Of a stretch of 64,000 bases of DNA, positions 12,439 through 25,062 are shown one piece after another. Below the pieces are notes generated by a model. That model saw nothing but the letters and a program-made list of their open reading frames with translations. It ran no database searches and had not been told where the DNA came from. Each line of letters starts with the position of its first letter. The stretch's first letter is position 1. Source of the stretch: Dryococelus australis (lineage: Eukaryota > Arthropoda > Insecta > Phasmatodea > Phasmatidae); contig CM056995.1 in the NCBI GenBank assembly GCA_029891345.1, forward strand, positions 218,182,547 through 218,246,546, read 5' to 3'. The position numbers were made by a program, and so were the translations under genes.

Positions 12439-14246
12439 TAGAGATGGGTCGAACGTTCGAATTTCAAACTGAACGTGAACTTTAAGGTTATGTTCGGATT
12501 TGGTTTGAACTTTATTGCCATGTCAATGATTGGTTCTAGTTCAGTTCAAAAAATTTACATGAGTTCGTATTTGGTTCGAAAATGTGCTAGAAAGGAACAT
12601 GATTAACGAACTTTGAAAGGAACTTAAGTATTTACTCATGTACAGTGTGCCTTTTTTCCCTCCAAAATAAAGGAAAACATTTCTGAGGAGTGGTAGAATA
12701 GTAGTCGTAAATTATCCAGTCCTAAACTGTCCCCTGATGTTTAAAGGGAAGTGTAGTGGAAGAGTCTAGAGGATTGATACCTGCAGGGAGGAGAAGGGAA
12801 GAGGCAACACCACATTTTTTAGAGAAGTGTAGTGTCTCATATTCCGCCAGGGCAAAATAAAAAAAGGACCAGCAGGGAAAAAAAGTACCAGCACAACAAA
12901 AAAAGACAGCATGTCACTTCCTAAAAGAAGCAAAAAAGAAAGCATTGACATTTCTCTTTTAAGGACTGGCACTGCATAAAAAAAGAATAAAAAGGGGAAG
13001 CCAGCCAGACCATAAGGTTATCCCTACCTTACAGAATGCCACAATGTTTAGCACCACAAGTTATTTAATTAAAATATTTTCCAAATTTATCAAAATTGCC
13101 ACAAATTAGTTTAAAATAAAAGAATGATTGTGTACTTTCTAACACGACCCCACAAATAGTTGGTGCAATTTTAGTAAAAAAGAATTTTTTTTCCCTGGAA
13201 CTTGTTGCAAAACTAGAGGTGTGTACTATACACGAGTAAATATGGTACTTCACTTCAAATAAGTTGATAAATAATAATGCAACACAACAAAAAGTACCGA
13301 ACAAGTCATATTTGATTATTGTTTTTGTAGCAGTGATGACCGCATTATATCTTGAACTCTTATATTGTGTAAAATCAGGTGCTATTCTTTATTTAAATGA
13401 TTGTATAAAAATAAATTATTTGCTTGAGTTTTTGAAAAATGAAATTTCCAATTAACATTTTTCTTTTGTTGCCAATTTGTGGTTTTCACATACCATATCT
13501 AAAATGACTGGAAAGATACATTTCTCTGTGTTATGATAAATTATCATATCAATCAAATCTATAAAAACCAAAAGTTAATATTATGTTCATTTTGTACCTT
13601 TTTTTCCACTTCAGAAAAAATTTGGCCACTACATTTTGGAAATATTTGTGGTGAAACTGTGCAGGTTGTGTGTGTGTGATATATGGTATTTACAGTTTAT
13701 TTTTGGCCCACGTGTTTAAACAATTAGAGATGAAATTGTGAATGTGGTTTGGATTAGTTTGTTTGTGTTTTATACTTGAACAAATAGAGGCTGAACTATA
13801 CAGATTGTAGGTATATATGTTGTTTTCACTTTGCACCTCGTAGCCAAGTCCAGAGGTCCAGTAACAAAACTCATTATTTGAGTGGGCAACATTGCTAAAA
13901 TGATCCATGCGACCACTGTAATCGATGTTAAGTACTTAATTTATAGATATGCATGTGTACACACACACATATTACTGTTTAGCATCCATAATCAACTGTA
14001 TTTTTAAGGTGGTTCTATATGTTTGTTTTTGTTAAATATATACCAATTTAGGGCTGAACTATGAAGGCATATGTGCGGGGATAAGAAATTTTTTAAAATT
14101 CAGTTTGAGTTCAGTTTGAGTTCGCCGAACTATAGCATAGTTCGGTTCGTGTACAAATTTAATGGTTCGGTCCAGGTTCAGTTCAATAAAAATATTTTAG
14201 GTTATTTTCTAGTTCGGTTCCAATATCTGGGTTCGCCACATCTCTA
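12439..14246. mobile_element. Non-autonomous hAT-like element with target-site duplication
   Basis: The left end is TAGAGATGGGTCGAAC (12439) and the right end, read in reverse, is TAGAGATGTGGCGAACC, giving inverted termini. The flanking octamers are ATAAATAG (12431-12438) and ATGAATAG (14247-14254), 7 of 8 identical, the size expected for hAT superfamily integration. Subterminal regions are crowded with GTTCG/CGAAC motifs, as is usual for transposase binding sites. The inside is AT-rich with no transposase. The element interrupts a reverse transcriptase remnant, which independently confirms both boundaries. Confidence 0.85.
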
Positions 14247-14373
14247 ATGAATAGGTACCTCTGTGGTGGGCCATATTTTGTGCTGAATGCTCCTAGTTTG
14301 GCAGAGCGACATGGGGAAGGTGAATACTCCAGCATGTTTGTTCAATATTACCAGTAATTGTTGCAGTTGTCAA
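14247..14373 (-). pseudogene. Displaced upstream part of the gypsy RT fragment
   Basis: On the minus strand, bases near 14255-14290 encode residues typical of the segment just before the RT fingers domain (HKIWPTTEVPIY). The rest of that domain lies at 12200-12430, beyond the 1.8-kb hAT-like insertion. The fragment ends at the family C LTR-like repeat that starts near 14374. No longer functional. Confidence 0.7.
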
Positions 14374-15012
14374 GGGCGACTTCGCCCCATCAGCAAACGA
14401 TAAAAGAGCTCAGGGCAAGTCACAACAGTGGCATACTCACTCTACGTGCCGATAGAGTTGATTCCACAAGCCTGGACAATCACGGTCATAATTATAATTA
14501 GAAGATTAATTATAAAAATTGTACTGCCCGCCCAGATCCCTACATGTGGTCGCCACCCCACAACCCGAGATTGTTTTACCCACCGAGCTTGGACCCGCCA
14601 ACTTTGATAAAGAAGTTGGAAAGATACCCACAAGATCGCAGCACCCCTGCACCCAGTGACATCACAGATACCGAGCCTCGGGCCGAGGAGGTAAAACTGT
14701 CATCAACCTCAATCGTGGGCGATAAGAAAATACTCTACGCCGCCCACTACTAGAGATAACCAACCCCTATGTCGAGAGGCTTACAACACTGCACCCCTTG
14801 GACAGCCTCGAAGCAGAAGTGGGGACTATATACTATATAAGGATGCTTCAAACCGACCTTGCAAGAGTTCGTCGGCTCGCCAATCGCACTGGTCAGCGAG
14901 CTCTCCTGGGGTCCGGAAGGACTTCTCCTCTCCCAACAGTTTGATGAAGGCTCTCTCTCCAGCTTCAGCAGCCTGCCCAAGGCTCAACCTCCAACCACCA
15001 CCAGCCTACAGG
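14374..15012 (+). mobile_element. LTR-like repeat, family C, first copy
   Basis: Starts at GGGCGACTTCGCCCCATC and is about 85-90 percent alike by eye to 20896-21530: shared blocks include GGGCAAGTCACAACAGTGGC and GTCCGGAAGGACTTCTCCT. A promoter-like TACTATATAAGG lies at 14831-14842, followed by the transcript-start-like GCTTCAAACCG. Similarity to the second copy stops at about 15012, where the second copy continues for some 400 bp to a polyadenylation-like signal, so this copy is truncated or interrupted. The two copies are in direct orientation about 6.5 kb apart and bracket a gag remnant. Confidence 0.7.
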
Positions 15013-16327
15013 TATTGTGTAATTTGATTTAAGGGTCCTGTATTTATTTTGGAGTGACATGGTATTACCTCACCCTTGGAGGTCTGGCGTTGTACTGAGG
15101 TGTGATATGTTGGGGAAGGGGTATAAATCTATTTCCTAATGTTATTAAGGAGTTAGTTGACTGTCTGTCATGCGACTGAGGGAGGGATGGAACGTCTGCT
15201 TCGTCCGCCGTCTGTTTATAGACTGAGGTTATGGTGGAGTTCGAAAAGCGTATTTAAAAATAACAAAGTATTTTATTGAAACTCGATTAAACGAAAAGAG
15301 ACCTGAATACGATTAAGGCCCACAATGACAGTTTAGTAATCTAATTAAAACAAAGGCAAGTACATGACTCCTCGACTAGCACAAAAGGAAACGAGTTAAA
15401 AATATTACTTATTGAAAGATTTTACAAATCAATAAAAATGATATTAACGACGCACGTACTAGATGAATGAATGAATGAAACAACAAATGATTTAAAAAAT
15501 ATTAACAACTATTTCCTTGCCAATATAATTTATGACAGATTAAATTACACAAATGACTCATTTAATCAAATACTAAGGAATTGCAAATACAAATTACAAA
15601 TAAATTACAGAGTCTATTTTCACATGAAAACTCAATGACCGGCTATCCTAGTGTCATAAAGAAATCAAGCAACGAGTTAATAGAATTATACCTACAATGA
15701 AGCCAAAAACTATTTCCCTACCAATATATAATTTAAGACAGAATAAATTACATGACTAGTTCTAAATACAAGAACTACGTATTCTGAAGTAATTAACAAA
15801 TGTGAGTTATAATTTCAAAACACAACTGTTTTATATTTACAAAAGACACGTACCTAACAATGTATAGTTTGTAATACGGGGAACACATCCATTCACTTGG
15901 GAGGTCAGTGCAGGAGTGAGTTTAGTGTAGCACTTGCGGTGAATTATAAGCTGAGGAAGGTGTTGGGAGCAACCAGAGCCTAAGTCTGCTTTAACCGACG
16001 TCAGAATGTTGACTAAGGTTATGACGGAGTATTTTATATAAAATAACTAAACATTATGTTGTATAGATCATGTCACAAATAAATGTCTTACCTAGATTAC
16101 GACTCAAAAAAGTTGTAACGACTGTTTCCCTATCAATCTAGTTTTAATGAGTTATTAAAAAACTTTATTACTATCCACACAACCACCAATTCATTGAGTG
16201 GGAATACAAAAGAGTTCGCAACTCTGTGCAAGTGTACCAGTGTGACGTGTGTCGAAGGGAACACACTCACTGACCTTCGAACCCGATAACCTTAACCAGC
16301 ACAGGCATTCCCGGAATACCCACAGAT
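15013..16327. repeat. Region with internally repeated motif, origin unclear
   Basis: Three diverged copies of an ACTATTTCC(T/C)TRCCAATATA-type motif lie near 15508, 15708 and 16126, two of them followed by GACAGA(A/T)TAAATTACA. Separately, GACTGAGGTTATGGTGGAGT (15221-15240) recurs as GACTAAGGTTATGACGGAGT (16011-16030) in direct orientation about 790 bp apart. This suggests an inserted repeat-containing element or diverged terminal repeats between the LTR and the gag remnant. No coding sequence was recognised. Confidence 0.45.
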
Positions 16328-18343
16328 ATGGTATTACTGGAATTCCACGGAAGGCCATATGAAGACCCCGAGAGCTTTATACGGGAGTGTGGAAAAGAAT
16401 TGAGAGAGCACTCAATTCCCATTAAACAATGGGTAGGTCACGTACGCCACCAACTGGGCGGACAAGCCCGGATATGGTGGGAGAAATACGGAGAATTCGT
16501 CAAAGGATGGCCCCAGTTTCGAACCCAGTTAACCACCCACTTCACCGGAGATGAAGTGATATCATGACTGATAATCTGACTTTCATTCCCGCATGCGAAC
16601 CATACATGAAGAGGTAGAACTCTTCATTAGGCAAAACGAGTGAGTTCACAAAAGAATCTATCCTACTCATAATGAGTGACAGCACGTTCAAAGCACTACT
16701 CGCACCCGTCTTCTGGAGGGAGTTCAAGATCCTTCTGCTAAACCAGAGGCTGCAGACAGTCGAGGAGCTGGCAGGAAGGGCAAGGGAAATAGAGATAAAT
16801 AGCCGTCCCCTCTCCGGGAAGACACCGCTGGCACGTGCTGCCAAGGACGCCGGTCCAGCCCCCTTACCCAGACCGCCCGCATAGCGGAACATGACCTTAC
16901 CTCTGCCCGCCGCCCCCATGCCACGATGCTGGTCTTGCCTGGGCCAGCATTTCAACCGACACTGCCCCACGTGGTGAGACACGGAGACGAGAATCCCTCC
17001 TTCCCATCCACAGAACGCGCAGACTTGTAATTGCGAACCCCGTTTTGCACCCCGAAGAAATGGATTAGCGGAAAGATTGCAAACCATGGCTACTATCCGA
17101 CCCCTCAACATCCGCCAAATCAGGATGGGACCTAGCCCGCATCATGACCCGAACCCCTACCTCCCATGAGGTGGGAGAGATATGCGCTCCAAGTCCCACT
17201 CAGTGAATCCGATACGTCCGACTTGGGAAGGGCCGATTCCCCCCTCCCCCCCCCCCCCCCCCCCCAATTCCCCAGTCATACAACACGGGATGTAGACGGA
17301 CCGTCCACGAAGATTTATCTCCACTCATAGAACCTTCCACCCCCATCTCTTATGTAACTTACTCACCTAGATCCCATGCAGGGAAACCGAGTTCAATAAC
17401 TGAAGGATCATGACGTAGTCCTGCGAATAGGACCCCCTTAGAAGGCAGACAAGAGAAAGCAAGCATGATAGCAGAGGTCCACGAGCCTCCAGCAACCCCT
17501 AAAGACGTGACTGTAGGGCCAAAGACTCTCCTCGCTCGACCCCTTGCCTCACCCCTGGCTGTAAAGTGCCAAGAAATTAGAGCGTCGCCCCAGACTACTG
17601 GCGAATGCACACACTCAGCCTTTATTCCAGCGTTGAAAGAAGCGCTGCTCCCGGAGATTGAATTGGACGAGGCCAGCTATCCGCTGCCCCCAGGCTCAGT
17701 CCCGTCTGCTCCAGAACCCCCCCCCCCCTTTAACACCCGAGGGACGGAAACCTATGAGGATCAGGACATGAGGTCATGCACCCTGCTACCCCTTAAATCC
17801 TTTCTAATCCCAGGCAAGAGTGAAGATGACATACGAGAGATTGAAGAGAACCAAAGGTACAACGTAGGAGTATCGGAGCCTTCAGTCAACCAGACGACTG
17901 ATCCCACTAACAGAGCTGGAGAGACGAGAGAGGACATAAAAAATGAAGCACACACAGTTGATAAAGTGAAATTGGTTGTCCGTATGCCCGATGGCGTCAG
18001 CGTTGCTTCTGCTGCTGCAGCCCCTCCTACACCTGGAGCAGATGAGGATCGAGAGTACCGCGCACCTCTCACCCGTGCCACTTGCGCTAGAACGAGCCTG
18101 TCTGCATCACCGAGGCCCGCAACCCAGGACAACTCCCAGGCTGCTGTTCCAAAGTTGGTGCCTACAACTGACAGCGTTGCCAGAGCAACACCACTGCGTG
18201 CAAGATGTATGACTCACGTTCCTGGACGTTACAGGGAAACTGCATGGAGGGCACACACTACGTTCCAGTGGCCCGCCACACCTGCTGCACACCCACTAAA
18301 AAGAGGGCGACTGCTGAAGCGACGCCACTACAAATGTCAGTGA
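16328..18343 (+). pseudogene. Degenerate gag region of a Ty3/gypsy-like element
   Basis: The first frame (16328-16567) has gag/retrotrans_gag features: DPESFIRECGKELREH, then GGQARIWWEKY with the conserved Trp pair. After a stop, a frame from 16672 gives a gag C-terminal helix (LQTVEELAGRAREIEIN). At 16921-16978 a zinc-knuckle-like CWSCLGQHFNRHC occurs, one residue short of the canonical CX2CX4HX4C. A long Pro/Ala-rich frame (17465-18343, 292 codons) ends with RCMTHVPGRYRETAWRAH, a tail that recurs as RACLANVPPDLYKETPWR near 31020. The gag remnant at 28930-31103 is the closest relative in the window. A C-tract at 17239-17265 separates the two halves. Frameshifts and stops make this non-functional; it is not a host gene. 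Confidence 0.7.
17239..17265. repeat. Poly(C) tract
   Basis: Twenty-six C with one interrupting T, inside the degenerate gag region. Expansion by slippage is the likely origin; the length may be uncertain in an assembly. Confidence 0.9.
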
Positions 18344-20895
18344 CCTACGATGGCAGCATATGAGTGAGTTCTTGGCAGACACCAATTTAAACTATCACAC
18401 TTCAACATAGAACGCTAGTAGCTAAATTTAGCAGGGAGTGCTAGGATAGTCATCCGAGTGAAACTATGAGAGTGCAAGAACTTGTAGTAGGTAATTTAGT
18501 AGGAAAGTTTAGGTGTCAATTAGCACCTCTAAATCCTAAGTTAATAGTCAGGCTGTAGAAAATGACTCTTGTTCTTCAGGAGAGAATATGTAAAGCAGAA
18601 AAAGGGTTCAAAAGAAATATAACTAGAGGTTAAGATTTAAAAAGGGTAGGAATTGAAATCGCATTGTCAGGAACTGAGGTTATACACTGAAAGTGCCAAT
18701 TTTTCTAAACATTCCTCCTGACTAACGGCACTTAACGTGTACATAAAGAAATTGCATATTTTAGTATATTTTTTAAATCCCTAATTTGCAAATATACATA
18801 GAGGAATTAAAGTAGAGGCCATCATGAACAAACTGGAAAGTTAATGTTTGATTGACCCTACTCCCCAAGAGTGCTCACGTAATCTGTAAAGAATAAAATA
18901 ATGTAAACTTGCTTTGTGATAAAATATAGAATGACACAACTAAAATAGAGCAACTCGATCCTGTGAGCACTGATAGGAAGTGAGATACGCGTAAACGAAG
19001 CCTATATGCAGGCTCGTAAAAACACCCCCTGCCCCCTGCATTATGCCTAACAATGCAACATGAGGTGACATTGAATTTAGCGTTAATGTACATGACAGTA
19101 AGAGCATGAGGCGAAACGCAATGTGAGTATGCCGTAAAAGCCACCTGACAAAATTCCGAGCCTTATTAAAATACTTAGATTATAGTTAGACAATGAGTTA
19201 CCCCGCAGCAAGGGGAATTGTGCTATTAATTGTGTACCTTATTAGCGAATAGGAAAATAAGTAGGATCTTACAGCTTCCCGTAACAATTCATGACGTGTG
19301 TACTAGTAGTAAAAGTGTCCACCAGAACCTAATCTGAGAATAGGACAACCAGTACGAATAAGTGGAAGCAAGTGAATGTTAGATGTAATGCATTCCCGCC
19401 AGAAATACGGCTGAGAGCACTAGTGACTCAGGTGAGTCAAGAAAAGCCTTAAGTATCGGTATCTAAACTGAAGTAGTAAGGAAAGGTGTAAACACTAGAG
19501 AAAGTAAGGGAAGTTGTGCTCATAAACGTAATGTAATAAGTTTCCTAGACTACCCAAAAAATTATGTTATAGGTACTATTAGAATAAAGATGTCAAGAAG
19601 TATTCTCGATGCGCAAAAAGAATTATGTTAGGTTACATTCCTTGTAAAATAATAAAAGTCATAAAATCTTGTATGAGTAAATATAGAGAGATCTAAGTTA
19701 GCTAACTTGTACACGTACAGGTAAGTAAAGAGGGTGTAAGCTAGAATAATGAACTTGGAGTACACAACACCCAGTTAAATGAGAAACTAACTAAGAAATA
19801 ATTATTGAAGTTGCTAATGTATAGTGAGATGAAACATGTAGATTGTCGATAAACCCAAATCATAACCAAACAGTTATGCACCAATGATACTGAGAGAGTA
19901 TCAAGTCTAAATGAGATGTATTTATGTTCATTAATACGCATGTGTTAAGTAAGTGTAACAGGCCACAGCCTGTTGAGTAACATTAGAAATTGTATTATGT
20001 AATAGAAACTAAGATGATCACGCCAATTTATTGACTACTATAGCACGTAAGTAACTACCCGTACATTCTAATAATGAATTAAAGTGTAACCAAGTGATGT
20101 GAATGTTAATTTTACTGAAGTGCTTATGTTTCTTCTATACCTTTACTTGTATGGGGAAATTCAGAAGATATAGGGCGTAGTAATGTTTTTAAAATTAATG
20201 AGCTCGTATTTTCACACATAAATGGATTACTATGCGACAGCGCTGGCTGATAAACAGACCAGTTAATTTTGTCCTGCAGGGGACACGGTAAACTCCCCTT
20301 ATAAAATAAATCCTTGTGAGTGGGATTTGTTAGTACTGAATTGTTATCTACACATTTTTCTATTGAATGCAGAGAAAAACAATATGAACCTTGAGAATTT
20401 GCATAAAAGATTGTAAAATTTATGTTTAAAAGTAACCCAGTTCATTGGTAGTAAACTGCTCTCCACTTAGGAAGGCCAGGGTTCAATGAAAAAACAACCT
20501 GCTCCCATAGCTTCCTTTCCACAAACTCTCCTCCCTGTGGCAACAGAAGCGTGAACAGCAACCGGCGAACGAGCCAAGATTTCCCGCGGCCACCTGTCAT
20601 GACCGCAGCTGAAAAAGGGAAAGAGAGAGCGAAGAGAGGAAGCGAGAGGAGAGGCCATTAACCCGATGACAGTAAACAGATGCAACCCGACTAGATATGG
20701 GCCACTAGCACTCCAGCTGGCCTCACACGCCACAGAAGAGGGGCAAGCTGAGAGCTACAACCAGCACAATGATTGAGGCATCACCTATACAATCTGAAGC
20801 AAAAAGTGGTTCCACTCGAGATGGGTCTTCGTCGCTTCAAGGGGTGGCCGATTGACGCATGCCACACTGCTGCGCAGCACATCTGCGCGCTCTAT
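18344..20895. other. AT-rich interior, no pol domain found
   Basis: Short frames only. If 14374 and 20896 were the LTRs of one element, pol should lie here, but I saw no protease, RT, RNase H or integrase motif in any frame. The element would then be internally deleted or replaced by unrelated sequence. Confidence 0.5.
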
Positions 20896-21990
20896 GGGCG
20901 ACTTCGCCCCATCAACAAGATTTAAGCTCGGGGCAAGTCACAACAGTGGCATACTAACTCCACGTCGTGCTGATAGAGTTGATTCCATAAGCCTGGACAA
21001 CTACGGTCATAATTATAATTAGAGAATTAATTATAAAAATTGTCCTGCCCGCCCGACTTCTGACATGCGGTCTCCACCCCCACAACCCGAGACTGTTTTA
21101 CCCACCGAGCTGTGGACCTACCAACTTTGATAAAGAAGTTGGAAAGATACCCACAAGATCGCAGCACCCCTGCATCCACTGACAACATAGATGCAGAGCC
21201 TCAGGCCAAGGAGTTAAAACTGTCATCAGCCTCAATCGTGGGTGATAATAAAATACGCTATGCCGCCTGCTACCAGAGATAACCAACCCCTGTGTTGAGA
21301 AGCTTACAACCCCCGCACCCTTTGGACACCCTTGAAGCAGAAGCGGGGACTATATAAGGAAGCTTCAAACCGTCCTTGCAAGAGTTCGTCGGCTCGCCAA
21401 CCGCACTGATCAGCGAGCTCTCCTGGGGTCCGGAAGGACTTCTCCTTCTCTCCCAACAGCTTGAAGAAGGCTCTCTTTCCAGATCTAGCAGCCTGCCTCT
21501 AACCACCAGCAGCCTGCACAAGGTTCTTCTTCCCACACTGGCTCCTGCAGCTCTCCTGAGGTAATCTTTACGACCACACCCTGCACCCTCTACCCCAGTC
21601 ATCCCTGACTCCACGGTAGCAGGCCGTCGCGACGTCGTAGGTCCTCCCCCGAAGCTGTCTCTGTAAACGCGACTTAGAAGTTGGAAGTTAGAGTGCTATC
21701 TTGGTTTGAAAATTCCCAGGTTCACCTTCACCTGGTTAACCATAACTAAGGAAGGGTAATTAGAATCACTTAGCAGCATGTACCAACCGGTTTTCCCCAG
21801 ACTTTAATATTAGCGTAAATAAACATGCTTTTAATTGAAACCGTAATCTCTTGCCTCATTAATTCTTTTCACTTATTCCCTATTCAAATAAACTTAAGTT
21901 GTTTCTTGTTGCATAATTTGGCTCAAACCTGTCTAAAACCTACTCTGTCGGACAAGTGTGAGTGGGCCGAGTTTCCTAGTGTCGGAGGGT
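20896..21990 (+). mobile_element. LTR-like repeat, family C, second and longer copy
   Basis: Repeats the family C block at 14374 (GGGCGACTTCGCCCCATC, ATTAATTATAAAAATTGTC, TATATAAGGA promoter-like site at 21351-21360). It then continues through a U5-like part with CCCAGGTTCACCTTCACCTGG (the last part at about 21717-21737), a motif shared with other LTR blocks in either orientation, and an AATAAAC signal near 21817. The end is approximate. No polypurine tract is evident just upstream of 20896, so this may be an independent insertion and not the 3' LTR of the 14374 copy. Confidence 0.65.
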
Positions 21991-24149
21991 CCCTAACGGG
22001 ATCTTTAAGTTGCAAAGACATACTCTTGCATCTGGGTAAGCCTGGAACTCCCACGTCTCTCCATGGACTCATACCAACTCCAACCGTGGTTATCTGGTAA
22101 CACCTCCAAGTGACTGAAAAGGCACTCAGGAATATTGCGCAAAGGTTGGAGAAGGCGTGACCAGTCCAATATAGTAAGGTCACCATTTCCCCATCTCACC
22201 CTCAACTCTACATTATTTTTAATTACTTAGTTCGTTATTCTTTTTTTTTTTTTTTTTTTTTTTCGTAAATTATTATTAATTCATCCTTGAACAGCTGGCA
22301 TCCAGATTTTTTTGGCAACCTTCATGGTGAGCAAGATCGTGCTCTCTGTGAGAGAGAGACATATTATGAAGCTCACTCTGGGGTTCGATTCCCCTCTACC
22401 TCCCCTGCACCCTTCAGATAGGTGGTCCCCTACTGGGAGCCCCAACGTGAGCAAACCCAGATCCGCCAGGCATAACAGTTACAAAGAATCACCGCCGAAG
22501 AGACTATCACATTCACTATGAGGGAATCGGCACTCGCAAGAAAAACAGAATCAAGGTGTCTTAAGGCACCACTTAGTCAGCCACTGTTTTACAGCAGCTG
22601 CTTAGGGCAGGGCATCGATAGGTTGAACCCTAGACCGGAAGTCCGCGCAAGGAGGAGGGAGTGTGTGTGTGTGTGCGCGCGCGTGCGTGCGTGTGTGTGT
22701 GTGGCCTTCGTGTTGGGGGGGGGGGGGGGGTTATAGGCTTATTCTGGCCTCTATCCTCGCTTCCTACGGTTATTCTCCATGTCAGTGGGTTGTCTCAGGG
22801 TGTGTCTGTCTAAGTCTAACTATTGTAGTCGTTACTATGGACAGTTACGCCCCACATTTGGTGCCAATTATATTGTAAGTATTTTAAGCCACGTGATACA
22901 AGGGGAGACTTCTCCTTGTATTCAGAGGGTTGGCGGAATACCGCACCAGCTAGGGCAGTAATGAGACTTCAAAACCTCTGTTGCCTACACATATGTAAAC
23001 ACTAAGGTACACAAAATACCAGACTACTCATCCTAGAAATCACGGGGGGTTGCTCACAAGTCCCTAGTGTTGCTCGATACTCGATAGTGGATCACTTCCC
23101 ACGTGGGTAGGTGAGATTGTGTGCAGAGTGTTCTGTGGCGAACTTATTGGATGGTGACTTGGGGATTGAAACACCTATAAGTAATCTGAACATGTACCAG
23201 AGGTCATGGTGGCCTTCAAATATTGTAATGCTAACATTGCAGTGATCATACCCTGGGGAATTAATTCTGCTTGAGCAGAAAGCCAATATAAATTGTAGGG
23301 CGTGTTGGTTTATGGGAGGGGACTAAGTCAAGTACAGCAGGGGGTACCCTTCTCCAACGGGTTACCTGTGGTTTCTGAGGTAGTGGAGCTCTCCTCTGCT
23401 CCGTTGACTGTGCTGAGGAACAGCAGCCAACACTGGTTACGGCGGAGAAGTGCTCTTGTTGCTCAATGAAGTTTAGGAAGGGCATTGGGGTATAGCAGTA
23501 TATTCCTCAGTAAGATCGGAGGGTTCTATTCCAATTATGTACTGTGGTACCACAATATTATAGTACTAAATATTCATATGGCAGTCTGCCTGTAACCCTG
23601 GAGGGTAATGAAAAGAGTGAATTACTTTCTTGTTTTTCAGGAGTTATGATATTATTTATTTCATTCTCTAGGAGCTGAAGAGCATATTTTAATATATTCT
23701 TTTGTCGACTCTTATGAGCTTGCGGCATGAGGCCGTTGTGAGAAGACTCAGACAAATGGAAAATTAAATAAATAAATAAATATATCTAAGGCGAAGCCGG
23801 GTCGTACAGCGGCACTACAGTGTTCATCCAGATATATGGCTATGCCCGACGTGTCTCACCACATAACTCCTTCTAGCCATACACTTTTCCGAAGGATTAT
23901 ACAGCTGGAATCACGTAGGCAGTTGTAATATGTGGGTGTGTTTAGTTCCTAGTGAAGGGCTCCCCCGCAGATTAGCCAATGTAATACACTGAGCACTACA
24001 GTGGCCAAACTCGGAATACCGCTTGGTGTTACTTATATCTTCCATATGGGTGGTTCGCAAAGCTGGCATTACCTTACGTAACCAATAATTAAATTCCACT
24101 TTTTCTCAAAATACTTGGAGGCAATCCGGTTACTTTTGAACAGAATTGA
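21991..24149. other. Repeat-rich intronic DNA, unresolved LTR-like scraps
   Basis: Contains a T run at 22241-22263, the PBS-like GGGAGCCCCAACGTGAGC near 22436, a GT/GC/G simple repeat (22661-22730), and CCACATTTGGTGCCAATTA near 22852. These look like leaders of decayed LTR elements, but no gag or pol domain was seen. Short frames at 22312-22521 and 23261-23485 show no recognisable domain. Confidence 0.4.
22661..22730. repeat. (GT)n/(GC)n microsatellite ending in poly(G)
   Basis: Alternating GT and GC dinucleotides, then a run of 16 G at 22715-22730. Alternating purine-pyrimidine with GC can adopt Z-DNA; only the sequence pattern is seen here. Confidence 0.9.
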
Positions 24150-25062
24150 GAAGACCTTAGAGTTTCAATGTTTATATATGATATTTATTATATTCATGTA
24201 ATTTATAAAAAGTACAATACAGTGAGATGAAAGCAAATTTATTACATGAAATAAATTTAATATAGCTATCAATGCGAAATCCAATAACTGTGGAAATTAA
24301 ATGAAATCCAGGTGAAGGTAACCTATTTATGCCTTACGTTCATGGTACCTTTATAATTAATAAATATTTAAATAACAAAGAAAATTAGGGTTTGTCCAGA
24401 GGGGACGTATTAGTGGAGTATAAACGAGGTTCTTTACCCAACTGGTAAAGTCGTGGCCAGGCTATTTCATCATGTCCTTGGTTTACCTTGAGAGGTATTG
24501 GGTTAGGAAGGTGAGAATGATATGATGGAGCCTCTGGCAGTGATGACAACCCAGGGTACTAGATGCTCTGGAGAATTGATGGTCTTTGGATGGCAGCATC
24601 CTCCGTGGTGGTGGTATCGTCGTCCGTCGTCTACCACAGGCTGGATATTGGTGCAGCTAGATTATCCAGCCCTTGTCAGGATACCCCGACCTTCACAGCC
24701 TTGAAGCCGATGAGCAATTTTTGAGGCCGGGTCGGGAGTGCCTTTTATACTGATTTTTTCCAACCATAGGCGCTCAGAGGGGTGCGGGTGAGTTTAACCC
24801 CGTCTCTTAGGGGTGGAGCTTGTGACGTCATATGCATGAGCCATGGTTCCTTATCTTGCCTGTCGCTAGACACGTGGTGGTGAAATCTCAGGTCCAGAGG
24901 TGCTCGAGGAGGCAGTGACTCTGCTGATTGGCCCGCTTCCTTACAGCGGTGCGAATTTAAAACTATGCCCTGTTTCTTTAGCGGGCGCAGCGAAGTAGAG
25001 CGGTGTTTCTTTTTGGAAAGGGCGGTGACTTTGCTTGTAGAGTCAGGTTGACGGTATAAGCA
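24150..25062 (-). mobile_element. Probable minus-strand LTR
   Basis: Read on the minus strand the block has AGTATAAAAGG (24741-24751), the same promoter form as the LTR copies at 3941 and 43531. Downstream, at about 24308-24325, it has the shared motif CAGGTGAAGGTAACC. The upstream part (24800-25060) is GC-richer and includes GTGACGTCAT-like sites (24828-24838). No gag or pol lies beside it in the expected direction, so a solo LTR is possible. Boundaries are approximate. Confidence 0.5.

Noticed and set aside
17465..18343. A 292-codon open frame, the longest in the window, as a host gene
   Set aside because: It is low-complexity (Pro, Ala, Thr), follows gag core and zinc-knuckle remnants in the same direction, and its tail resembles the tail of the 28.9-31.1 kb gag remnant.
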